Source of the DNA: Oxyruncus cristatus
Lineage: Eukaryota; Chordata; Aves; Passeriformes; Cotingidae
DNA length: 64,000 nt
Direction of reading: 5' to 3'
NCBI GenBank assembly: GCA_013399855.1
Contig: VXAY01002814.1
Span: 310,001 to 374,000 of the forward strand
Of the stretch, positions 63,001 to 64,000 are shown in pieces (positions within the stretch are counted from its first letter, which is position 1; every line of letters begins with the position of its first letter). The notes beneath the pieces are model-generated. The model was not told the origin of the DNA and made no database searches. It saw only the letters and a list, made by a program, of their open reading frames with translations. The translations under genes were made by a program, and so were the position numbers.

Positions 63001-64000
63001 AGAAATCTATCATAAAATTGGAGTCAAAGACATTGACTGAGCAGCAGGAGTGTCTTGGCTGATGTTAAACATCTGGCTGCCTTGCGGCGTGATGATACTC
63101 ATCACTCAGTAGCGACTTGAGATTCACTGTAATAAGAGGAAATTCTGCAACTGATTTCAGCAGATCAGGTATTTCAAGTGTTTGGATGAGCTTCTGCATG
63201 ACCACAACAGCATTTTTTTCATTAAATTAATTTTATTATCATATACAAGACTAAAAGACAAAATTATTTTCCTTGGTGACAATTTTGGAATAAGCCAATA
63301 ACTCCTCTTTAGCTTTCAAAATGTGCCTCAGAAAACTACAGGTTTTTTTACAGTTCCAGCCAACTTTGTATTTCATGAATTTTATCCATTACAGAATTTT
63401 ATCCTGTCTCTGTGCTCAAATAATCAACTAAAGAAGGTGTTGCTAGAAGAAAACTCTCAGTAGTTTCTTATTTTTGTAGTAGGAAAAAAAGAAATCAAAT
63501 TCTGCTACACATAGAAACACTCAAACACTTATCACAAGTTAGTTTCAAAGTGGGGCAGTTTGGCTGATTAACACTTGCATGGACAGTCTCAAAAAAGGCT
63601 CATGAGAAACTGTGAGAAGAAGGACTGATTACTGGTGTGGGTGTTTCTACACAATAGCATCTTACTTCTGTCAGAGCAAAACTCCTCTGAACTCACTTTA
63701 GAGTAGTATGCCCATATTGTTGTTCAGAGTTAACACGGCTTTAATTAGTTCTCACTCACTTAATGCTGGTTAGGAATGAAGCTAAACCATGCTAAAATGA
63801 ATATCATTCCAAAGAGACAGTTTTCACACAGGGGTTTCTTTCCCTGTGACTTAGCTAATCCTCTTAAAATTCTTCAACTTTTATTAGTTTGAGTTCGTAT
63901 TCTCGAGCGTATCCATATAAATTAGATGCAGTTTTCTCTAAGATGGAAATAAATAAGAAGAACAGAAGTTCACATGCACTAGTTTGAAGTTAATTACCTT
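39..64000 (-). CDS. COL24A1: Collagen alpha-1(XXIV) chain gene, internal part (27 exons plus a 3-base edge)
   Basis: This is the gene-level entry; the exons are listed separately. The product is a secreted fibrillar-type procollagen chain whose Gly-X-Y helix trimerises in the ER and joins extracellular-matrix fibrils; type XXIV is known from developing bone and cornea. The sequence shows 27 in-phase exons of 45 or 54 bases, all beginning with Gly, giving 459 residues of uninterrupted triplets. That exon grammar defines the fibrillar-collagen family. The type XXIV call comes from recalled human COL24A1, which matches exon by exon in length and in landmarks such as GFPGDIG, GKPGQKGY, GERGSPGP and GLQGEPGAK; human type XXVII as I recall it fits worse. 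The window covers roughly the N-terminal half of the helix. Both ends continue outside. No frameshift, stop or Gly substitution is seen. The helix itself is near certain, the paralogue less so. Confidence 0.85.
93..1034 (-). other. Intron E26-E27, nothing notable
   Basis: 942 bases. The open frame that runs from E27 into this intron on the minus strand is read-through, not extra coding. Confidence 0.8.
1035..1088 (-). CDS. COL24A1: COL24A1 exon E26, 54 bases, triple helix
   Basis: It encodes GPRGQPGDAGPIGEMGFE. The GEMG-x-E ending before GPPG of E27 is conserved in recalled human type XXIV. The acceptor is GTTTAATACCAG and the donor GAG|GTGAGCTTTT. Confidence 0.94.
1089..4096 (-). other. Intron E25-E26 with a small minisatellite
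   Basis: 3008 bases. The imperfect tandem repeat at 3266-3336 is the only element seen. Confidence 0.8.
3266..3336 (+). repeat. Imperfect minisatellite, three units
   Basis: Three units begin AGATTTATGTACCA, AGATTTATGTACCA and AGATCTACGTACCA at 3266, 3289 and 3320, with unit lengths of about 23 and 31 bases. The middle unit carries an extra TTTATGTACCA. Confidence 0.85.
4097..4150 (-). CDS. COL24A1: COL24A1 exon E25, 54 bases, triple helix
   Basis: It encodes GLLGPPGTTGDRGPMGEP. The TGDRG..GEP part matches recalled human COL24A1. The acceptor TTATTCTTCCAG is fused to a (TTTTA)n repeat and the donor is CCA|GTAAGTTGAT. Confidence 0.94.
4151..5410 (-). other. Intron E24-E25 with a TAAAA repeat
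   Basis: 1260 bases. The pentanucleotide repeat is at the E25 acceptor end and the rest holds nothing notable. Confidence 0.8.
4160..4190 (+). repeat. (TAAAA)n microsatellite at the E25 acceptor
   Basis: About five units of TAAAA followed by an A8 run. On the transcript strand it reads (TTTTA)n and ends roughly 8 bases before the E25 acceptor AG. Confidence 0.9.
5411..5455 (-). CDS. COL24A1: COL24A1 exon E24, 45 bases, triple helix, with GNPGER and RGD
   Basis: It encodes GKAGNPGERGDQGAL. GNPGER has the GxOGER form of collagen-receptor integrin motifs if the proline is hydroxylated, and it overlaps an RGD. As recalled, the human exon keeps GNPGER but has Phe after Gly, so no RGD. The acceptor is TCTTTGACCAG and the donor CTT|GTAAGTATGA. 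Confidence 0.94.
5572..5616 (-). CDS. COL24A1: COL24A1 exon E23, 45 bases, triple helix, with RGD
   Basis: It encodes GERGDPGRKGVPGLI and carries an Arg-Gly-Asp tripeptide at residues 3-5. The recalled human exon begins GEKGDQ, so Lys stands there in place of Arg. The acceptor is GTTATTTATCAG and the donor ATT|GTAAGTATCG. Confidence 0.94.
5826..5852 (+). repeat. Short T-rich (TTTG)n tract
   Basis: A T7 run followed by three TTTG units and further T's, some 45 bases inside the E22 donor. Confidence 0.85.
5895..5948 (-). CDS. COL24A1: COL24A1 exon E22, 54 bases, triple helix
   Basis: It encodes GPRGPDGPPGELGTEGIK. The RGPDG core is shared with type XXIV and XXVII chains as I recall them. The acceptor is TGTTCAATTCAG and the donor AAG|GTGAGTGCTT. 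It starts the compact trio E22-E24, with introns of 278 and 116 bases. Confidence 0.94.
5949..10732 (-). other. Intron E21-E22 with a perfect hairpin
   Basis: 4784 bases. The hairpin at 9182-9215 is the only structured element noted. Open frames at 7.3-7.8 kb on both strands have no recognisable domain. Confidence 0.78.
9182..9215. repeat. Perfect 14-bp inverted repeat with 6-base loop
   Basis: The arms are GTGTCCAGTGTGCT (9182-9195) and AGCACACTGGACAC (9202-9215), with loop AACCCA. The stem does not extend into the flanks, so it is too short for a microRNA precursor. Confidence 0.95.
10733..10786 (-). CDS. COL24A1: COL24A1 exon E21, 54 bases, triple helix
   Basis: It encodes GPSGARGPSGLQGPKGRR. 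The acceptor TTTGATACGTAG is poor in pyrimidines and the donor is AGG|GTAAGCAATA. It ends in Arg-Arg before Gly-Pro-Arg of E22, giving a compact basic stretch across the junction that resembles the recalled human QR-GSR. Confidence 0.93.
10787..11510 (-). other. Intron E20-E21, nothing notable
   Basis: 724 bases, strongly AT-rich, with no repeat or structured element seen. Confidence 0.8.
11511..11564 (-). CDS. COL24A1: COL24A1 exon E20, 54 bases, triple helix
   Basis: It encodes GYPGPPGGPGPVGPEGLP, imino-rich. The acceptor is TTTTAATTCTAG. The donor used is CCT|GTAGGTATAG, chosen because it gives 54 bases and ends in GLP like the recalled human exon. A better-looking AG|GTATAG starts 4 bases further on but would shift the frame. 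Confidence 0.92.
11565..13040 (-). other. Intron E19-E20, nothing notable
   Basis: 1476 bases. The 12.15-12.60 kb part is a little less AT-rich, with overlapping short frames, but nothing recognisable. Confidence 0.8.
13041..13094 (-). CDS. COL24A1: COL24A1 exon E19, 54 bases, triple helix
   Basis: It encodes GERGSPGPVGPPGEKGVV. The GERGSPGP opening and GEKGV ending match recalled human COL24A1. The acceptor GTTAAAG lies directly beside a (TTTG)n microsatellite that serves as its pyrimidine tract. The donor is GTG|GTAAGTTACA. Confidence 0.94.
13095..14881 (-). other. Intron E18-E19 with a microsatellite acceptor
   Basis: 1787 bases. (CAAA)n lies against the E19 acceptor and a T18 run is at 13282-13299. 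Nothing else is notable. Confidence 0.8.
13101..13150 (+). repeat. (CAAA)n microsatellite at the E19 acceptor
   Basis: CAAA units followed by an A9 run. On the transcript strand it is (TTTG)n and ends about 6 bases before the E19 exon. Confidence 0.92.
14882..14935 (-). CDS. COL24A1: COL24A1 exon E18, 54 bases, triple helix
   Basis: It encodes GSAGLPGEAGPSGSLGEK. It contains GLPGEA, the same form as weak integrin-binding GxOGEA hexapeptides (inference). The acceptor is CTTTTTGTACAG and the donor AAG|GTAGAATAAT, moderately weak. Confidence 0.93.
18328..18383 (+). repeat. Dispersed direct repeat, copy A (56 bases)
   Basis: It matches copy B at 19355-19410 over 56 bases without gaps, with 4 mismatches by eye, including an exact shared core from AGGAGGAAGAGTGG to CAGCCAGCTTCT. 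The flanks do not match, so this is not a larger tandem duplication. The source family was not identified. Confidence 0.85.
19355..19410 (+). repeat. Dispersed direct repeat, copy B (56 bases)
   Basis: Same-strand partner of copy A, 1027 bases away. A looser echo (GGATGCTCTA-GCA-ACAGCC) occurs near 52.2 kb and may be chance. Confidence 0.85.
25181..25225 (-). CDS. COL24A1: COL24A1 exon E17, 45 bases, triple helix
   Basis: It encodes GEKGDQGNLGKNGVA, a charged exon without a single proline, so helix stability here must come from neighbouring exons and charge pairs (Glu/Asp with Lys). The acceptor is ACATTTAACAG and the donor GCA|GTAAGCTTGA. The 10.2 kb intron follows. By recalled human exon order, E18 comes directly next and no exon is missing. 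Confidence 0.92.
25226..26276 (-). other. Intron E16-E17, nothing notable
   Basis: 1051 bases. Overlapping short frames around 25.85-26.28 kb on both strands have no recognisable content. Confidence 0.8.
26277..26330 (-). CDS. COL24A1: COL24A1 exon E16, 54 bases, triple helix (GKPGQKGY landmark)
   Basis: It encodes GKPGQKGYIGDPGPEGLK. As recalled, the human exon differs at only two positions (Y-A-G-E for Y-I-G-D), making this one of the best anchors for type XXIV. The acceptor is CCTTATTTTAG and the donor AAG|GTAAGTGATG, near-perfect. Confidence 0.95.
28510..28775 (-). mobile_element. CR1-type LINE fragment, 3' region
   Basis: Read on the minus strand, this stretch carries phrases typical of the 3' part of sauropsid CR1 elements: TCTCTGTGGTGACCAGTGAC at about 28695-28714, then AATGGCCTGAAGTTGTGTCA, then GAGGGTGGTTGGGCACTG and AACAGGCTCCCCATGG. 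It is 5'-truncated, as most CR1 copies are, and I do not see an intact 3' octamer tail. It lies in the same orientation as the collagen gene. A small tandem duplication (AGATCAGT twice) is at 28716-28732. Boundaries are approximate and the subfamily was not determined. Confidence 0.85.
30645..30727. promoter_or_regulatory. Candidate double oestrogen-response element in a 15-bp inverted repeat
   Basis: 30645-30659 reads AGGTCA AAG TGACCC and contains the exact ERE core GGTCAnnnTGACC. 30715-30727 reads GGTCA CTT TGACA, one base off the core. The two sites are arms of a perfect 15-bp inverted repeat (30647-30661 with 30712-30726, 50-base spacer). The sequence match is direct; receptor binding and any role in regulating the gene are inference. 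Confidence 0.4.
31889..31933 (-). CDS. COL24A1: COL24A1 exon E15, 45 bases, triple helix
   Basis: It encodes GEVGPAGPLGGVGPR. The GPR ending followed by GKPGQKGY in E16 matches the order I recall in human COL24A1. The acceptor is TTTCTTTTAG and the donor AGA|GTAAGTATAA. Confidence 0.94.
31934..33253 (-). other. Intron E14-E15 with a C-rich tract
   Basis: 1320 bases, with an A16 run at 31980-31995 and runs of 8, 7 and 4 C at 32968-32993 (G-runs in the transcript). Confidence 0.8.
33254..33307 (-). CDS. COL24A1: COL24A1 exon E14, 54 bases, triple helix
   Basis: It encodes GLLGDRGPSGPQGPKGVE. The acceptor is TTTGGATGTTTAG, rather poor in pyrimidines, and the donor GAG|GTAAGATCAA. The recalled human counterpart also begins GLLG and has RG at the same place. 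Confidence 0.94.
33308..37476 (-). other. Intron E13-E14 with a nested hairpin
   Basis: 4169 bases. The only structured element I found is the two-stem inverted repeat at 34450-34495. The plus-strand frame at 36070-36402 (110 codons) has no support as a gene. Confidence 0.75.
34450..34495. repeat. Nested inverted repeat (9-bp inner, 8-bp outer stem)
   Basis: The inner arms are ATGGTAGCA (34458-34466) and TGCTACCAT (34471-34479), with loop ACAC. The outer arms are CAGTGGAA (34450-34457) and TTCCACTG (34488-34495). An 8-base one-sided bulge separates the stems on the right. Confidence 0.9.
37477..37530 (-). CDS. COL24A1: COL24A1 exon E13, 54 bases, triple helix (GFPGDIG landmark)
   Basis: It encodes GFPGDIGVPGLNGPEGPK. 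The pattern GFPGDIG-x-PG-x-NGPEG-x-K is shared, as I recall, by type V/XI, XXIV and XXVII chains and is a strong anchor for a fibrillar collagen; the PK ending fits type XXIV best. The acceptor is GATTTCTTTAG and the donor AAG|GTAAGATTAC. Confidence 0.95.
37531..44540 (-). other. 7.0 kb intron E12-E13 with a CpG cluster
   Basis: 7010 bases without exon-like triplet frames. A-runs lie at 38798-38811, 40859-40872 and 43159-43173. A short stretch at about 41770-42010 is richer in CpG and C than its surroundings. No transposon was recognised. Confidence 0.75.
44541..44594 (-). CDS. COL24A1: COL24A1 exon E12, 54 bases, triple helix
   Basis: It encodes GKIGDPGPHGPLGPQGPE. The acceptor is a T9 run ending AAG and the donor GAG|GTAAGAAATT. 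A 7.0 kb intron follows. His occupies a Y position (GPH), which is uncommon in fibrillar helices. Confidence 0.93.
44595..46049 (-). other. Intron E11-E12, nothing notable
   Basis: 1455 bases. The plus-strand frame at 44948-45304 (118 codons) is AT-rich, has no domain and lies in intron sequence, so I treat it as chance. Confidence 0.8.
46050..46103 (-). CDS. COL24A1: COL24A1 exon E11, 54 bases, triple helix
   Basis: It encodes GALGLPGPPGIRGKPGPP and is rich in imino acids, so strongly helix-forming. The acceptor is CTTTTTTTTTCAG, close to ideal, and the donor CCA|GTAAGTTTAC. The reading frame stays open into the flanking intron on both sides, but the splice sites and the exon-length class fix the boundaries. 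Confidence 0.94.
46104..46727 (-). other. Intron E10-E11, nothing notable
   Basis: 624 bases of plain AT-rich sequence apart from the T-rich acceptor of E11. Confidence 0.8.
46728..46781 (-). CDS. COL24A1: COL24A1 exon E10, 54 bases, triple helix
   Basis: It encodes GEHGLAGEPGDQGYPGDK, an acidic segment (five Asp/Glu against one Lys). The acceptor is ATGTCGTTTAG and the donor AAG|GTAACTTATA. The charge is opposite to basic E5, which could matter for fibril stagger; that is inference. Confidence 0.93.
46782..47161 (-). other. Intron E9-E10, small hairpin only
   Basis: 380 bases. It contains a perfect 8-bp inverted repeat, CAGTGCAA / TTGCACTG, with a 4-base loop at 46903-46922. Nothing else stands out. 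Confidence 0.8.
47162..47206 (-). CDS. COL24A1: COL24A1 exon E9, 45 bases, triple helix
   Basis: It encodes GFAGSVGQPGMKGDK. The acceptor TTATTTTAACAG and the donor AAG|GTGACTTAAA are both usable. It is the second member of the E8-E11 cluster. Confidence 0.92.
47207..47297 (-). other. 91-base minimal intron E8-E9
   Basis: It runs from GTATGGTATT to TTATTTTAACAG, 91 bases, close to the practical minimum for vertebrates. It is the smallest intron in the window. Confidence 0.92.
47298..47351 (-). CDS. COL24A1: COL24A1 exon E8, 54 bases, triple helix
   Basis: It encodes GGIGPAGPSGPSGIPGPT with no charged residue. The exon is CpG-rich (GCGGGACCGAGCGG) compared with its introns. The acceptor is CTGTTTGATAG and the donor ACG|GTATGGTATT, a fairly weak site. 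The next exon lies only 91 bases downstream. Confidence 0.92.
48140..48169. other. G13 homopolymer and 17-base assembly gap
   Basis: Thirteen G's (48140-48152) run straight into 17 N's (48153-48169). The true length and sequence here are unknown. The minus-strand open frame that crosses it contains undefined residues and should be disregarded. Confidence 0.98.
50590..50640 (+). repeat. (CAAA)n microsatellite
   Basis: An A9 run followed by about five CAAA units and degenerate CAAAA/CCAAA units. It is internal to the E7-E8 intron, away from splice sites. Confidence 0.9.
51356..51400 (-). CDS. COL24A1: COL24A1 exon E7, 45 bases, triple helix
   Basis: It encodes GIVGGVGPPGFPGLR, with a hydrophobic start that includes Gly in an X position (GGV). 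The acceptor is TTTTCTTTGAAG and the donor AGA|GTGAGTACAC. Reading frame and length fit the 45-base class. Confidence 0.92.
51401..53890 (-). other. Intron E6-E7 with a GC-richer block
   Basis: 2490 bases. A T14 run is at 51640-51653. The stretch at about 51950-52600 is visibly richer in G+C than the rest and carries overlapping open frames of 90-120 codons on both strands. None shows a recognisable domain or splice pattern. Confidence 0.75.
53891..53944 (-). CDS. COL24A1: COL24A1 exon E6, 54 bases, triple helix
   Basis: It encodes GFPGDFGNRGPPGPDGSP. The GFPGDFG start resembles the GFPGDIG of E13 and a phrase I recall from human COL24A1. The acceptor is TCTTCTGCTTTAG and the donor CCT|GTAAGTATTG: position -1 is T, but +1 to +6 are perfect. 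Confidence 0.94.
53945..56896 (-). other. Intron E5-E6, no gene
   Basis: 2952 bases. It holds a T12 run near 55265 and a 9-bp inverted repeat (55780-55788 with 55802-55810, 13-base loop). The short phrase near 54416 that recalls the CR1 3' tail is not backed by flanking sequence. Confidence 0.75.
56897..56941 (-). CDS. COL24A1: COL24A1 exon E5, 45 bases, triple helix
   Basis: It encodes GIPGLRGKRGPKGRQ, the most basic exon in the window: five Lys/Arg in fifteen residues and no acidic residue. The acceptor is TTTCTTTCTCAG and the donor CAG|GTAAAGC. Such a basic patch is a plausible heparan-sulphate contact, which is inference from charge alone. Confidence 0.93.
56942..57543 (-). other. Intron E4-E5 with an AAAT microsatellite
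   Basis: 602 bases holding an (AAAT)n tract at about 57055-57086. A minus-strand frame at 56893-57267 runs through E5 into this intron, but only the E5 part is coding. Confidence 0.8.
57055..57086 (+). repeat. (AAAT)n microsatellite
   Basis: About six AAAT/AATA units in the E4-E5 intron. Confidence 0.9.
57544..57597 (-). CDS. COL24A1: COL24A1 exon E4, 54 bases, triple helix
   Basis: It encodes GFIGPPGVAGQQGPEGER. The acceptor is ATACTTTTAG and the donor AGG|GTAGGCTTAA. The exon ends in GER and continues into E5 beginning GIPG. The GPEGER hexapeptide has the GER core of integrin-binding motifs but Glu rather than hydroxyproline before it, so binding is not expected. Confidence 0.93.
57598..59599 (-). 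other. Intron E3-E4, nothing notable
   Basis: 2002 bases of AT-rich single-copy-looking sequence. Short open frames (for example 58952-59215 on the plus strand) have no domain, repeat or splice context that would support a gene. Confidence 0.8.
59600..59644 (-). CDS. COL24A1: COL24A1 exon E3, 45 bases, triple helix
   Basis: It encodes GLAGPEGNPGPKGVR. The acceptor is TTTTTCTAATAG. The donor was set at AGA|GTAAGTAAGC because this gives 15 complete codons and the best consensus. The last two codons (GTA AGA) themselves look like a donor, and a further GTAAGC starts 4 bases into the intron, so splice choice here rests on U1 strength and frame. Confidence 0.92.
59645..60831 (-). other. Intron E2-E3 with A-runs and a short CA repeat
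   Basis: 1187 bases. An A13 run at 60772-60784 followed by a short (CA)n to about 60796 lies some 35 bases inside the E2 donor. A second A11 run is at 60371-60381. No gene is seen. Confidence 0.8.
60832..60885 (-). CDS. COL24A1: COL24A1 exon E2, 54 bases, triple helix
   Basis: It encodes GIPGMAGSIGAVGYPGRQ, six triplets. The acceptor is CACTTAG preceded by an unusually long pyrimidine tract that includes a C7 run. The donor is CAG|GTGCAGTAAC, weaker than its neighbours at +3 to +5. Several triplets lack proline (MAG, SIG, AVG), so this segment should be locally less stable than the rest of the helix. Confidence 0.92.
60886..62074 (-). other. Intron E1-E2 with a long acceptor pyrimidine tract
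   Basis: 1189 bases. The acceptor end, 60888-60940, is almost all purine on the plus strand (pyrimidine in the transcript) and includes a G7 run. The rest shows nothing notable. Confidence 0.8.
62075..62119 (-). CDS. COL24A1: COL24A1 exon E1, 45 bases, triple helix
   Basis: It encodes GLKGYPGLRGPRGEQ, five triplets in phase 0. The acceptor is a good pyrimidine tract ending CTACCTGCAG and the donor is CAG|GTGAGTGAT, close to consensus. Arg and Lys sit in Y positions, which favours helix stability and lysyl hydroxylation. The exon is rich in CpG (CCGGGACTGCGAGGGCCGCGG), unlike the AT-rich introns around it. Confidence 0.93.
62120..63997 (-). other. Intron E0-E1, no further feature
   Basis: 1878 bases between the edge codon and E1. 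It contains an A14 run at 62207-62220. I see no gene, transposon or exon-like Gly-X-Y frame in it. Confidence 0.8.
63998..64000 (-). CDS. COL24A1: COL24A1 exon E0, last codon only (cut by window edge)
   Basis: The last three bases of the window read AAG (Lys) on the minus strand and are followed by a donor GTAATTAACT. Phase and context match the other exons, many of which end in a Y-position AAG before GT. Only the donor side is visible, so the exon length is unknown. Confidence 0.6.

Overview
The window is an internal piece of one vertebrate fibrillar-collagen gene on the minus strand, most likely COL24A1 (collagen type XXIV alpha-1 chain). It holds 27 complete coding exons and the last 3 bases of a 28th. 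The 5'-most exon lies at the right edge and the 3'-most at the left edge. No second gene could be supported on either strand. The organism looks like a bird, or less likely another sauropsid: introns are AT-rich, repeats are sparse, SINEs are absent, and the only recognisable transposon is a CR1-type LINE tail near 28.6 kb.

Every complete exon is 45 or 54 bases long (9 and 18 of them), begins with an intact Gly codon, ends on a codon boundary and has GT-AG splice sites. Joined, they give 1377 bases, or 459 residues: 153 uninterrupted Gly-X-Y triplets with no cysteine. This is the exon grammar of fibrillar-collagen triple helices. The assignment to type XXIV rather than XXVII, V or XI rests on recalled similarity to human COL24A1, exon by exon (for example GFPGDIG..NGPEGPK, GKPGQKGY, GERGSPGP, GLQGEPGAK). 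No search was run. The signal peptide, the N-terminal thrombospondin-N/laminin-G-like domain, the ends of the helix and the C-propeptide all lie outside the window.

Layout, in local numbering E1 to E27 in transcript order: E1-E7 (62.1 to 51.4 kb) are spaced by introns of 0.6-3 kb. E8-E11 (47.4 to 46.0 kb) form a tight cluster with a 91-base intron. E12-E17 (44.6 to 25.2 kb) are sparse, with introns of up to 7 kb. A 10.2 kb intron follows, then E18-E22 (14.9 to 5.9 kb), the compact trio E22-E24 (5.9 to 5.4 kb) and E25-E27 (4.1 kb to the left edge). The introns contain simple repeats, one CR1 fragment, a 56-base dispersed repeat, several perfect inverted repeats, a small CpG cluster and one 17-base assembly gap after a G homopolymer.

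The best leads are a pair of oestrogen-response-element-like palindromes that together form a 15-bp inverted repeat (30.6-30.7 kb), two RGD tripeptides in adjacent exons that my recollection of the human chain lacks, simple repeats that double as splice-acceptor pyrimidine tracts, ambiguous splice donors at E3 and E20, and a perfect 14-bp hairpin at 9.2 kb. I found no convincing new biological system. This is an ordinary, well-preserved collagen locus with interesting details.
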